DNA of 19,216 nt from an uncultured Sutterella sp. (GCA_902493085.1 CABUOH010000008.1:1-19216), one strand, 5' to 3'. Positions 9,211 through 17,288 are shown, counted from the first letter of the stretch. Numbers and translations: made by a program. Notes: generated by a model not told the origin, from the letters alone.

Positions 9211-9353
9211 ATGGCTTGTAATAGAGCATTGTTAGGTTTTATTTATTTGTCTAATAGCGCTTTCGGCAATTGGCGAAAAATAGGATTTAGGAAAAGCCTT
9301 AGAAGGTTATCCACAAAGTTGTCCACATTTTTTCAATGGGTGGAGTCGAGACG
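9204..9353. other. AT-rich priA leader with DnaA-box pair (candidate DnaA-controlled region or origin)
   Basis: The stretch 9206-9300 is clearly richer in A+T than its surroundings, with TTTTATTTATTTGTCTAATA in its middle. It ends in TTATCCACA (9307-9315), an exact match to the strongest DnaA box, and TTGTCCACA (9319-9327), one mismatch, in the same direction 12 nt apart. A T6 run follows. No gene fits here. The boxes lie 27-47 nt before the priA start, where bound DnaA would affect priA transcription. With the inverted pair after hemE there are four sites in under 200 bp. Confidence 0.45.
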
Positions 9354-11369
9354 ATGACAAGGGAAGCGGGTGATCTGTATGCGAAGGTGATGGTGGAGGC
9401 ACCGGGGTTGGGGTTGCTTGACTACGCCGTTCCGACGGACATGCTTGTTGCAGTAGGAGATCGTGTTGTAGTGGGACTGCGAACGCGAAACGTTGTGGGT
9501 ATTGTGGCCGCGTTGCAGACGGCGCCCGATTTCGCTGAGAACCGGGTTCGCCGGCTCAAGACAGTTTTGCGTGAAACTGCTCCCATGAGTGAGGAATGGT
9601 TGGCACTGACGCGCTTTGCTGCGGGTTATTACATTCGCTCATGGGGCGAGGCAGCCGTGCCGACGCTGCCTGTCTTTTTCCGTCGCATTCCCGGAGTAAG
9701 GCATCAAAATCAGTTGGAAAAGTTGAAAAAACTGCCTGAGCCTGCTGGAGAGGCGGAGCCTAAACCTGAACTCAATGACGAGCAGCGTGTTGCGGTGGAG
9801 GCTGTTGCGACGGCGGCGGGCTTCAGTCCGTTTCTTCTTTTCGGCGTGACGGGGTCAGGAAAGACCGAGGTCTATCTTCACGTCATGGAGCGAATTTTGG
9901 CGAGGGATCCTGAAGCTCAGGTTCTTCTGCTTGTGCCGGAAATCAATCTTACGCCTCAGTTGGAGGGGCGAGTGCGCAAGCGCTTTCCGGGCGAGCATGT
10001 TGTGACGCTCAATTCCGATTTGGCGGACATGGAGCGCGCGCGTTCCTGGCTTGCCGTTCACGAAGGCCGGGCTAGAGTACTTGTGGGCACGCGCATGTCG
10101 GTTTTTGCAAGCTTTCGCAAGCTTGCGCTCATCATTGTTGATGAAGAGCACGATCAGTCCTTCAAGGCCGGAGACGGGCTTCGGTATTCGGCTCGGGATC
10201 TTGCAGTCTGGCGTGCCCACAGGAACGGCGTTCCTGTTGTGCTGGGCTCCGCTACGCCGTCAATCGAAAGTTGGGTTAAGGCGCAATCGGGAGGCTACAG
10301 GTTGCTGGAACTGCGCCAGCGTGCTGTACAAAACGCGCAGCTTCCGGCAATTGAGCTCATCGAGCCGCCCAGAAGGGGAGCCGGCGAAGCGCTCTCCGAC
10401 GAAGCATGCGCGGCCATGAGTCGTTGTCTTGAGCGAGGTCGACAGGTGCTCGTTTTTCTCAACCGGCGCGGCTATTCTCCTGTGCTTTCATGTCCGGCCT
10501 GCGGTTGGGTGAGCACATGTCGGCGTTGCTCGACTTTTTCCGTCTTCCACAAGTCTTCCCGTTCGCTTGTTTGTCATCACTGCGGTTGGCAGACGGAGGT
10601 GCCTGATGCTTGCCCTTCCTGCGGCAACGTCGACATCATGCCTCGAGGTATTGGTACAGAGCGCCTGGAAGAGGAAATAGGCCATAAGTTTCCCGGACGC
10701 AGGGTGCTTCGCATCGACCGTGACAGCGTAGCAAGAAAACACGAAGCAGAGAAGGCTTTTGCCAAGGTGCATCGCGGCGAGGTGGATATTCTTGTCGGAA
10801 CCCAGATGATCGCCAAGGGGCACGACTTTTCGAACGTCGGCTTGGTCGTCATTCTGAATTCCGATGCTCAGATTCTGAGTCCGGATGCTCGTGCAAAGGA
10901 AAGATTGTTCGCTACGCTCATGCAGGTGGCCGGGCGTGCCGGCCGCCACGGCGACAGGGGGCGCGTCGTCATTCAAACGAGGCTGCCCGAAGAGCCTCTT
11001 TTCGAGGCGTTGGAAAGGCAGGACTATCGGGGGTTTGCCGAGTCTCTCGTCGTGGAGCGTAGGGACAACTGGTGCGTTCCCTTTGTTTATCAGGCACTCG
11101 TTACAGCTCAGGCCAAAACGCTTGCGGAGGCGCTCTATTTCCTCAATACTTGCGCCAAGTCCGGTTTCAGCATGTGTGCAGATGACGTTCGAGTATTCGA
11201 TCCTGTGCCCATGCCGCTCGTACGCCTGATGGATGTCGAACGTGGCCAGCTGCTCGTTGAGGCTGACAGCAGGGCTTCGTTGAATCGCTTTCTCTGGCAA
11301 TGGCAGGCGACATTCATTGCTCCCTCGGGCATAGACTGGACCATTGAGGTGGATCCTGCATCCATCTGA
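9354..11369 (+). CDS. priA: primosomal replication restart helicase PriA
   Basis: PriA is the 3'-5' superfamily 2 helicase that recognises abandoned forks and reloads the replisome. I start it at the ATG at 9354 because GGTGGAG at 9339-9345 is correctly spaced for it; the upstream ATG at 9336 lacks a site and would contain this one. The 671 residues hold an N-terminal fork-binding domain, Walker A GVTGSGKTEVY (about 164-174), DEEH (263-266), GSATPS, and VAGRAGR (525-531). Eight cysteines in four pairs (about 380/383, 389/392, 407/410, 420/423) bind two zinc ions. Slightly shorter than E. coli PriA (732) but no motif is missing. DnaA-box-like sites precede it. Confidence 0.96.
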   Translation: MTREAGDLYAKVMVEAPGLGLLDYAVPTDMLVAVGDRVVVGLRTRNVVGIVAALQTAPDFAENRVRRLKTVLRETAPMSEEWLALTRFAAGYYIRSWGEAAVPTLPVFFRRIPGVRHQNQLEKLKKLPEPAGEAEPKPELNDEQRVAVEAVATAAGFSPFLLFGVTGSGKTEVYLHVMERILARDPEAQVLLLVPEINLTPQLEGRVRKRFPGEHVVTLNSDLADMERARSWLAVHEGRARVLVGTRMSVFASFRKLALIIVDEEHDQSFKAGDGLRYSARDLAVWRAHRNGVPVVLGSATPSIESWVKAQSGGYRLLELRQRAVQNAQLPAIELIEPPRRGAGEALSDEACAAMSRCLERGRQVLVFLNRRGYSPVLSCPACGWVSTCRRCSTFSVFHKSSRSLVCHHCGWQTEVPDACPSCGNVDIMPRGIGTERLEEEIGHKFPGRRVLRIDRDSVARKHEAEKAFAKVHRGEVDILVGTQMIAKGHDFSNVGLVVILNSDAQILSPDARAKERLFATLMQVAGRAGRHGDRGRVVIQTRLPEEPLFEALERQDYRGFAESLVVERRDNWCVPFVYQALVTAQAKTLAEALYFLNTCAKSGFSMCADDVRVFDPVPMPLVRLMDVERGQLLVEADSRASLNRFLWQWQATFIAPSGIDWTIEVDPASI

Positions 11370-11422
11370 CGACGATTGCGACAGACGATTGCGGCGCTCC
11401 TTTTTCAAGCTTGGATTTCCGT

Positions 11423-11428
11423 TATAAT
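11423..11428 (+). promoter_or_regulatory. -10 box of the tRNA-Arg promoter
   Basis: A perfect TATAAT lies at 11423-11428, ten bases before the mature tRNA 5' end, which would give a very short leader. The -35 region is poor (a T run at 11401-11405, about 17 nt upstream). The bases after the -10 box, GACCG, are GC-rich, as at stable-RNA promoters under growth-rate control. Confidence 0.65.
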
Positions 11429-11437
11429 GACCGTCTC

Positions 11438-11512
11438 CTCCGCGTGGTGAAATGGATATCATGCAGCCCTCCGAAGGCTGCGGTACAGGTTCGATTCCTG
11501 TCGCGGGGACCA
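11438..11512 (+). tRNA. tRNA-Arg, anticodon CCG
   Basis: The 75-nt sequence folds as a full cloverleaf with encoded CCA. The acceptor CTCCGCG (11438-11444) pairs with CGCGGGG (11502-11508) with one T-G pair. The D stem is GTGA/TCAT. The anticodon stem CAGCC/GGCTG encloses the loop CTCCGAA with CCG at 11471-11473, which reads CGG (Arg). The T arm is ACAGG-TTCGATT-CCTGT. The discriminator is A11509 and CCA is 11510-11512. It lies 68 nt after priA with its own promoter and terminator. Confidence 0.96.
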
Positions 11513-11519
11513 AACAATG

Positions 11520-11553
11520 AGCCCGTGCAGTGCTATGCTGCGCGGGCTTTTCC
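11520..11553 (+). terminator. terminator of the tRNA-Arg gene
   Basis: AGCCCGTGCAG (11520-11530) pairs with CTGCGCGGGCT (11538-11548) through 11 pairs including one T-G, around a seven-base loop. TTTT at 11548-11551 follows. It begins eight bases after the tRNA. Confidence 0.88.
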
Positions 11554-11582
11554 TATGCGGCAGACGTTTTTATGAGGCATTT

Positions 11583-11606
11583 GCTGAATGAGGAGCTGAA
11601 TGAGGA
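11583..11606. repeat. 12-bp tandem repeat, two copies
   Basis: GCTGAATGAGGA occurs twice without a gap (11583-11594 and 11595-11606) in the non-coding stretch after the tRNA-Arg gene. A second period-12 repeat follows 39 nt later. Confidence 0.9.
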
Positions 11607-11644
11607 TTGCTTGCTGCGCATCAAAGATGCTCTGACATCCGTTC

Positions 11645-11666
11645 TATTGGGGTGTTTATTGGGGTG
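11645..11666. repeat. TATTGGGGTG direct repeat, two copies
   Basis: TATTGGGGTG is at 11645-11654 and again at 11657-11666, separated by TT, so the period is 12 as in the neighbouring repeat. Confidence 0.85.
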
Positions 11667-11884
11667 AGAGGTAGGGTGTGTGTGAACGCACTATCTCCAA
11701 TCAATGCTTTGCGAATGCCCGAGAGCTGAAGTCCGTTGAAGCTGCAGGGGCCGGGGCACAGGGTGTGTCGGCCGTCTGAAGCGGTTATCATTACAGGACT
11801 TCAAAAAACGGCCTTTAACGGTTTTCGGATCGTGCCGATATGACAGAAACGGCCCGTAGCATGAGCGGGCGGAGAAGATGGAAG

Positions 11885-12307
11885 ATGAAAATACCCGTTG
11901 ACATCGCGCTTCACAAGAAGAGTCGCGAATTAGAACTCGTTTACGAAGACAGCTCTGCCCGGCTGAGTTTCGAATATCTGCGCGTGCTGTCTCCGTCTGC
12001 CGAGGTGCAGGGACATTCGCCGGACGAGGCTGTGCTTCAGGTCGGGAAGCGTCTCGTTGACATCACGGGCGTACAACTGGTGGGCAACTACGCGATTCAG
12101 TTCACGTTTTCCGACGGTCACGATTCCGGCATCTACAGTTGGGATTATCTTGAAAAGCTTGTCAACGAGAAGGATGTGCTCTGGCAACGGTACCTCGACG
12201 ATCTGGTCCAAAACGGCGCTTCTCGTGAACCGAACGATCCGGTCAACAAGCCCTTTGAAGAAAAGGCGGCCAAGATGAAGCCCGCGCACCACTGCTCCCA
12301 TTCCTAA
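11885..12307 (+). CDS. DUF971 (GBBH-like N-terminal) domain protein
   Basis: This protein has 140 residues when started at the ATG at 11885, which follows GGAGAAG at 11871-11877. The frame opens earlier, at 11840, but the 15 extra residues have no family likeness. The DUF971 pattern is clear: LSFEYLRVLSPSAEVQGH, LQVGKRLVDITGV, VGNYAIQFTFSDGHDSGIYSW and DYLEKL. The domain also occurs at the N-terminus of gamma-butyrobetaine hydroxylases, and related small proteins are linked to iron-sulfur cluster work, but a function for this stand-alone form is not settled. The C-terminus ends in a His/Cys tail (HHCSHS). The gene directly before ubiE, 13 nt away, is the usual betaproteobacterial arrangement. 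Confidence 0.87.
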   Translation: MKIPVDIALHKKSRELELVYEDSSARLSFEYLRVLSPSAEVQGHSPDEAVLQVGKRLVDITGVQLVGNYAIQFTFSDGHDSGIYSWDYLEKLVNEKDVLWQRYLDDLVQNGASREPNDPVNKPFEEKAAKMKPAHHCSHS

Positions 12308-12320
12308 CGAAACCCGCAAA

Positions 12321-13097
12321 ATGCAGAACAACAGCAAGGATGAGGCCTCCAGGCAGGAGGATCACCATCAAATCGACTTTGGCTACAAGATGGTCGATGA
12401 AGACAAGAAGGCCGACCAGGTTCGCGAGGTTTTTGACAGCGTGGCGCCCAAGTATGACCTTCTCAACGACGTGTTGAGCTTGGGACTCCATCGCGTGTGG
12501 AAAAGCCGTTGCATCAATGCGACTGAAACGAAGTCCGGCCAAAAGGTGCTCGATATCGCCAGCGGCACGTGTGACCTTGCCATCGCGCTTGCGCGCCGTG
12601 CAGGGGCCGGCAACGTCGTGGCCACTGACATCAATCATGAAATGCTGGCAATCGGCGCCCAGCGTCTTCGCCAAGCCGGCTACCCGTGCCCGGTCGTCGA
12701 GGCGGATGCGGAAATGCTGCCGTTCGATGACCATGCATTCGACGTCATTACTGTGTCTTTCGGCATTCGCAACATGACGCACAAGGATCGCGCTCTGCGA
12801 GAAATGCTTAGAGTGCTTCGGCCGGGCGGCCGACTCCTTGTGTTGGAGTTCTCGAAGTGCCAACCTTGGTTCAAGCCAATCTATGATTTCTATTCCTTCC
12901 GCTTCATGCCATGGGCGGGCGGCGTCATTGCCGGAGACCGCGAGTCCTATCGCTATTTGGCCGAATCCATCCGTATGCATCCGGACCAAGCGACTTTTGC
13001 TGGCATGATGAAGGATGCCGGTTTTGAACGCGTATCTTGGAAGAACATGACGTTCGGTATCTGTGCCCTTCACATCGGCTTCAAGCCTGATGCTTGA
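12321..13097 (+). CDS. ubiE: ubiquinone/menaquinone biosynthesis C-methyltransferase UbiE
   Basis: UbiE is the SAM-dependent methyltransferase that methylates demethylmenaquinone and the ubiquinone precursor DDMQ. The 258 residues (E. coli 251) show the family signature YDLLNDVLSLGLHRVWK at 45-61, SAM motif I VLDIASGTCD at 77-85, the acidic ATDIN (101-105), LRPGGRLLVLEFSK (166-179) and ESYRYLAESIRMHPDQ (208-223). Motif I is usually AGGTGD; here Ser and Cys replace two glycines. It lies between DUF971 (13 nt) and the Tim44-domain gene (32 nt), so all three are probably one transcript. Confidence 0.96.
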   Translation: MQNNSKDEASRQEDHHQIDFGYKMVDEDKKADQVREVFDSVAPKYDLLNDVLSLGLHRVWKSRCINATETKSGQKVLDIASGTCDLAIALARRAGAGNVVATDINHEMLAIGAQRLRQAGYPCPVVEADAEMLPFDDHAFDVITVSFGIRNMTHKDRALREMLRVLRPGGRLLVLEFSKCQPWFKPIYDFYSFRFMPWAGGVIAGDRESYRYLAESIRMHPDQATFAGMMKDAGFERVSWKNMTFGICALHIGFKPDA

Positions 13098-13129
13098 TTT
13101 TGTTTTCTATCCATCGAGTGACCACGGAC

Positions 13130-14083
13130 ATGAAGAAATTTCTTGTTGCATTTTTGATCTGCTTCAGCATGGTGACGACCAGCATGGATGCTGATGCAGC
13201 CAAGCGTTTTGGTGGCGGAAGCTCCTTCGGCCGTCCTGCGCCGACTTTCAGTCAGAAGGTTCCTGCACCTTCTGCAGCGCCGAAGGCGCCTCAGCAGCAG
13301 AATGCGGCTGGCCAGCAACGTCAGCAGCCCAATGCCGCTTCCGCTCAACAGGCGCAACGTCCGTCCATGATGCGAAGCGTCCTGACGGGGCTCGCCGCCG
13401 CACTTGGCATTTCCGCACTGCTTTCGTTGCTCGGCATCGAAGGGGCCGGTCTAGTGAGCCTCATCACCGGCATTCTTGCGGCGGTGGCGATCTTTTTCGT
13501 GTTGCGGATGGTTTTCGGCATGATGATGCGCAAGCGCGCTCAGACGACATCGGGTCATGCGGAGCCGATTCAGTACAAGGAAGCACCCCGCGAGGAGCCT
13601 GCGCAGGCAACGCGCCCGCAAGACATTTCCTCTTCAGCTCATTGCGCCCGCACCGGCAGCGTGATGGAACAGTTTGCCGGCAGCGCAGCTCAGGATGACG
13701 GTGTACGCGACATTACGCCCGACGACTTTGATCGAAAGGCTTTCCTTGAAACGGCGCTTGAACAGTACCGCAAGCTTCAGAAGGCTTGGGATACGGGCAG
13801 CGTGATTGAAATTTCCGACTTTACGACCACCGAGGTCTTTACTGCCATCACGCATCAGTTGCGCGACCGCGGCGCACAGGTCTACAAGTCAGACATCAAG
13901 GAACTCAAGAACGAGCTGCTCGGCATCACCGAATCCGACGGCGTTTATCTGGCTAACGTTCGCTTTACGGGCAGGATTGAAATCGACGGCGAAATCGAGG
14001 AGTTCGACGAGACCTGGATCCTCGAAAAACCGGTCGACGGCAATGAAGGTTGGCTTCTTGGAGGTATTCAGCAGAACGCCTGA
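13130..14083 (+). CDS. Tim44-like domain membrane protein
   Basis: This 317-residue protein has a signal peptide (MKKFLVAFLICFSMVTTSMDADA), a Gly/Ser then Gln/Ala/Pro-rich spacer (about 27-80), two hydrophobic helices (about 83-103 and 107-130), a basic stop and a C-terminal Tim44-like domain (about 198-315). The C-terminal domain contains FLETALEQYRKLQKAWD, ISDFTTTEVFTAI, ANVRFTGRI and GWLLGGIQQ. Bacterial Tim44-domain proteins are membrane proteins of unclear role. I start it at 13130 because the signal peptide begins there; an open frame reaches 13094 but overlaps the ubiE stop. The ubiE-Tim44 order is typical of Betaproteobacteria, where ubiJ and ubiB often follow; here they do not. Confidence 0.87.
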   Translation: MKKFLVAFLICFSMVTTSMDADAAKRFGGGSSFGRPAPTFSQKVPAPSAAPKAPQQQNAAGQQRQQPNAASAQQAQRPSMMRSVLTGLAAALGISALLSLLGIEGAGLVSLITGILAAVAIFFVLRMVFGMMMRKRAQTTSGHAEPIQYKEAPREEPAQATRPQDISSSAHCARTGSVMEQFAGSAAQDDGVRDITPDDFDRKAFLETALEQYRKLQKAWDTGSVIEISDFTTTEVFTAITHQLRDRGAQVYKSDIKELKNELLGITESDGVYLANVRFTGRIEIDGEIEEFDETWILEKPVDGNEGWLLGGIQQNA

Positions 14084-14117
14084 CGGGCAATCGCTTTTTG
14101 TCACGAATTTTTCATCT

Positions 14118-14166
14118 GAAACCGCGCCCTGTTCCTCTGCCTGAGGGAAAGGGCGCGGTTTTTTTG
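14118..14166 (+). terminator. terminator of the DUF971-ubiE-Tim44 group
   Basis: AACCGCGCCCT (14120-14130) pairs perfectly with AGGGCGCGGTT (14150-14160). A nested CCTC/GAGG stem lies in the loop and a T7 run covers 14159-14165. It begins 34 nt after the Tim44-domain gene. Confidence 0.93.
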
Positions 14167-14311
14167 ATTTCGATGAAACAATGTTCGATTGGTGTCTTGC
14201 AGGTCGGTTTTTTTGCCTTTTGAGAGGTACGGCGAAAGACAATAAGCCCTACAATTCGCGCGAATAAACAAGGTTTTCCGTTCAACGTCGTTTTATGGGG
14301 AAATATGTGAG

Positions 14312-15817
14312 ATGGCGCTGATTGGTTTTGTAATGCTCTACATGCTGGCGACGATCGCCATCGGTCTCTACGCCGCCACGCGTGTGAACAATACGAGTGA
14401 TTTTGCCCTCGCTGGGCGCAGTCTTCCGCTGCCTATAGTCATTACGGCAACGTTTGCCACCTGGTTTGGTTCTGAAACCATTCTCGGGCTTCCGGGCCGC
14501 TTCATTGAGAGCGGCATCGCGGGTGTGATCGAAGAGCCGTTCGGCTCTGGCATGGCTTTGATTCTTGTGGGCATGTTCTTCGCTCAGAAGCTCTATAAGC
14601 TCAACATTCTGACGATCGGAGACTATTACCGCGAGCGCTACGGGCGAGGTGTTGAGGTTCTGTGCACGTTGTTCATCGTCCTTTCCTATCTGGGATGGGT
14701 CGGGGCTCAGGTTGCGGCGCTGGGTCTTGTGATCAATCTCATTACGGAGGGCTACATCTCCGTGTCTGGCGGCATGGTGATCGGCACCGTCGTCGTACTC
14801 GCGTACACCATGTACGGCGGCATGTGGTCTGTTGCCGTCACCGACTTCGTGCAGATGATCATCATTGTGCTTGGCCTTGTGGCAATTCTGTTCTTTGCAT
14901 CTGATCTCGCCGGCGGATTCGGGAAGATGATCGACTACGCGCACGGGCGCGATCTCTTCAATGCGTTGCCCGAGCCGACGGCCACAGGATGGCTTTTCTG
15001 GATATCCGCCGCCATTACGATGATGATCGGTTCGATTCCTCAGCAGGACGTTTTTCAGCGCGTCATGTCCGCCAAAAACGTGCAGACAGCTGTGGCTGGT
15101 CCCATCATCGGTGGTTGCGTCTACATCCTTTTTGCATTTGTGCCGATGTTCATCGTCATTGCCGCCATTCTCGTGATGCCGGGCAGTGCTCAGGACATGC
15201 TTGCCGCTGATCCTCAGCGTCTTTTGCCGACGCTCGTGCGGGATCACATGCCTCTTTGGCTTCGCGTGCTCTTTTTCGGCGCCGTGCTTTCGGCCGTGAT
15301 GTCGACCGCATCCGCCACGATGTTGGCGCCGTCGACGGCTTTTGTGAGCAACATCCTCACGCATTTCGTTCACCTAAACGACCGGAACATGCTTCGTGCC
15401 ATGCGCTGGACCGTATTTGGTTTCGCAGTCATGGTTCTGTCGTATTCCCTCTTCGTTGAGGGCACGGCCATTTATGACATGGTGGCCATGGCCTATCAGT
15501 TCCCGGTGATCGGCGCCTTTTGGCCGCTCGTTTGCGGCCTTTACTGGAAGCGAACGACCCGTCAGGGAGTATGGTGGTCAATGCTTTTGGGCGCCTGCGT
15601 TTGGACGGTGCTGACGACAACGTCGTTGGGGGATGTCTTCCCGAACGTTCTCGGGGGCTTCCTCGCGGCCGGTTTCGGCATGGTGGCGGGTTCTCTTGCG
15701 CCGACTAGAGGCAACCGCGACTATCTGGCGTGGTGGCACGAAAAGAATCGTGACAATGTTGTCAATGAACCTCTGATGCCCAAGCCGGCTGTTGTTCCGA
15801 TCAGTACGCCGGCCTGA
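14312..15817 (+). CDS. sodium:solute symporter family (SSS) transporter, substrate unknown
   Basis: This is a 501-residue inner-membrane protein with about 12-13 hydrophobic helices, normal for the SSS family, which moves small solutes with Na+. Family marks are the N-terminal TSDFALAGRSLPLP (28-41), the signature-like AYTMYGGMWSVAVTDFVQ (164-181), SIPQQDVFQR (241-250) and the Ser/Thr-rich LSAVMSTASATMLAPS (326-341), where the Na2 site is expected. Substrate cannot be told; the next genes are not catabolic. ATGGGGA at 14295-14301 is the ribosome binding site. It stands alone between two terminators, so it is probably transcribed by itself. Confidence 0.88.
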   Translation: MALIGFVMLYMLATIAIGLYAATRVNNTSDFALAGRSLPLPIVITATFATWFGSETILGLPGRFIESGIAGVIEEPFGSGMALILVGMFFAQKLYKLNILTIGDYYRERYGRGVEVLCTLFIVLSYLGWVGAQVAALGLVINLITEGYISVSGGMVIGTVVVLAYTMYGGMWSVAVTDFVQMIIIVLGLVAILFFASDLAGGFGKMIDYAHGRDLFNALPEPTATGWLFWISAAITMMIGSIPQQDVFQRVMSAKNVQTAVAGPIIGGCVYILFAFVPMFIVIAAILVMPGSAQDMLAADPQRLLPTLVRDHMPLWLRVLFFGAVLSAVMSTASATMLAPSTAFVSNILTHFVHLNDRNMLRAMRWTVFGFAVMVLSYSLFVEGTAIYDMVAMAYQFPVIGAFWPLVCGLYWKRTTRQGVWWSMLLGACVWTVLTTTSLGDVFPNVLGGFLAAGFGMVAGSLAPTRGNRDYLAWWHEKNRDNVVNEPLMPKPAVVPISTPA

Positions 15818-15838
15818 TAAAATTCCCCTGCCAATCAC

Positions 15839-15877
15839 AGGCGGGAGCCCTCGATGAGGGCTCCCGCCTCTTGTTTT
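15839..15877 (+). terminator. terminator of the symporter gene
   Basis: AGGCGGGAGCCCTC (15839-15852) pairs perfectly over 14 bp with GAGGGCTCCCGCCT (15856-15869) around GAT. The U tract is imperfect (TTGTTTT at 15871-15877), but the stem is very stable. It separates the symporter from glmU. Confidence 0.88.
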
Positions 15878-15909
15878 CATAGTCACGCAATTTAGGGGCG
15901 AGCACATTC

Positions 15910-17271
15910 ATGAACATCGTCATTCTTGCTGCCGGCATGGGCAAGCGCATGCATTCCAGACTGCCCAAAGTTCTTCAGCCTCTTGCCGGGCGTCCCATGC
16001 TTGACCATGTGCTTGATGCCGTTGACGGTTTGGCCCCCATCAAGACGGTTGTTGTGGGGCACTGTGCCGATGAGGTGCAAAGGCGATACGAAGGCAGAAC
16101 GGATTTGCAGTTTGCGCTTCAGATGCCGCAACAGGGAACGGGCCATGCGCTGATGCAGGCATGGCCTCTGCTCGATCGCGGCGAGTCTCAGACGCTGGTC
16201 TGCCTCGGCGATGTGCCGCTCCTGTCTGCTCGGACGATCGGTCGCATGCTCGAGGAGGCAGGGAGGAGCGAATTTGTCCTGCTAACCATTGAGATGAGTG
16301 ATCCGAAGGGGTACGGTCGCATTGTGCGCAATGCAGAAGGTTCGGTGAGGGCTATTGTTGAGGAAAAGGATGCGACTGAAGAGGAGCGTCGGATTCGCGA
16401 GGTCAATACCGGCATCATGGTGCTTCCGACGGCCCGCCTCGAGGCTTGGCTGCGTGCGCTCAAGAATGACAATGCTCAGAAGGAATACTACCTCACCGAT
16501 CTCGTGGGCTTGGCGGCTGCGGACGGCGTTCGAATTGCCGCCGTTCATCCGGACCATCCTTATGAGGTTGAAGGCGTCAATTCCAAGGTGCAGCTCGCAG
16601 CTCTGGAGCGCACTTGGCAGCGAGTGCAGGCCGAGCGCCTGCTTGAGGGCGGCGTAACGCTTGTCGACCCGGACCGTATCGACATCCGCGGCGAGCTGAT
16701 TTGCGGACAGGATGTCGAAATCGACGTCGGCTGCATCTTCGAGGGTCGTGTTGAACTTGGAAACGGCGTTCGTGTGGGCGCCTACAGCGTGATGCGCAAC
16801 ACCACGGTCGAGGATGGCGTTGAGATCCTGCCCTTCTGCCACTTTGAGGGTGCCTCGGTAGGCCTGAGTTCGCGTGTCGGTCCCTACTCAAGACTGCGCC
16901 CGGGCGCGGAGCTCACAGGCAACAACCACATTGGAAACTTTGTTGAAGTGAAGAAGTCCGTTATCGGGAAGGATTCCAAAGTCAACCATCTGACCTACAT
17001 CGGCGATGCCGATGTAGGGGCTCGCGTCAACGTTGGTGCGGGCACTATCACCTGTAACTATGATGGCGTGAACAAATTCCGCACGGTCATCGGCGATGAT
17101 GCGTTCATAGGTTCCGACACTCAGCTCATTGCGCCCGTTGAAGTTGGCGCCGGGGCCACGATTGGGGCGGGAACGACGCTCACGAAAAACGCGCCGGCGG
17201 GCAAGCTAACGCTTTCGCGTGCCCGTCAAATGACGATCGACGGTTGGACGCGTCCGGTCAAAAAGAAGTAA
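15910..17271 (+). CDS. glmU: bifunctional UDP-GlcNAc pyrophosphorylase / GlcN-1-P acetyltransferase (GlmU)
   Basis: GlmU acetylates glucosamine-1-phosphate and couples it to UTP, giving UDP-GlcNAc for peptidoglycan and LPS. The 453 residues match E. coli (456). The N-terminal nucleotidyltransferase domain (1 to about 230) has [29 protein letters not shown], the metal-binding LGDVP (D101) and VEGVN (N224). The left-handed beta-helix (about 250-453) has hexapeptide repeats, RPGAEL, the acetyltransferase base H360 in NHLTYIGD (E. coli H363) and [11 protein letters not shown]. It ends in the usual RPVKKK. A purine-rich AGGGGCGAG at 15894-15902 serves as ribosome binding site. It is 65 nt before glmS. 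Confidence 0.97.
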   Translation: MNIVILAAGMGKRMHSRLPKVLQPLAGRPMLDHVLDAVDGLAPIKTVVVGHCADEVQRRYEGRTDLQFALQMPQQGTGHALMQAWPLLDRGESQTLVCLGDVPLLSARTIGRMLEEAGRSEFVLLTIEMSDPKGYGRIVRNAEGSVRAIVEEKDATEEERRIREVNTGIMVLPTARLEAWLRALKNDNAQKEYYLTDLVGLAAADGVRIAAVHPDHPYEVEGVNSKVQLAALERTWQRVQAERLLEGGVTLVDPDRIDIRGELICGQDVEIDVGCIFEGRVELGNGVRVGAYSVMRNTTVEDGVEILPFCHFEGASVGLSSRVGPYSRLRPGAELTGNNHIGNFVEVKKSVIGKDSKVNHLTYIGDADVGARVNVGAGTITCNYDGVNKFRTVIGDDAFIGSDTQLIAPVEVGAGATIGAGTTLTKNAPAGKLTLSRARQMTIDGWTRPVKKK

Positions 17272-17288
17272 AGGTAAGACAAAAGGAG

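Larger units (their letters stand above)
11554..11884. other. 331-nt region without a supportable gene
   Basis: Between the tRNA terminator and DUF971 I see no credible coding region. The longest simple frame from an ATG at 11572 gives only 31 residues. Two short repeats of period 12 occur: GCTGAATGAGGA twice in tandem (11583-11606) and TATTGGGGTG twice (11645-11654, 11657-11666). GCCGTCTGAA at 11771-11780 equals the core of the Neisseria DNA uptake sequence but stands alone. The region must hold the promoter for the DUF971 gene, which I cannot place. Confidence 0.6.

Noticed and set aside
9336..9353. Upstream ATG at 9336 as the priA start
   Set aside because: It has no Shine-Dalgarno, and the GGTGGAG inside this stretch is ideally placed for the ATG at 9354.
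10488..11513. 341-residue minus-strand frame opposite the end of priA, starting inside the tRNA gene
   Set aside because: Its start overlaps the tRNA-Arg gene and its body is antisense to the PriA zinc and helicase motifs; a shadow frame.
11572..11667. 31-codon frame MRHLLNEELNED... after the tRNA terminator
   Set aside because: Short, without a ribosome binding site, and built partly from the 12-bp repeat; no support as a gene.
11771..11780. GCCGTCTGAA, the core of the Neisseria DNA uptake sequence
   Set aside because: I noticed only one copy in 19 kb, not as an inverted pair in a terminator; a single 10-mer match is expected by chance and the genes do not look neisserial.
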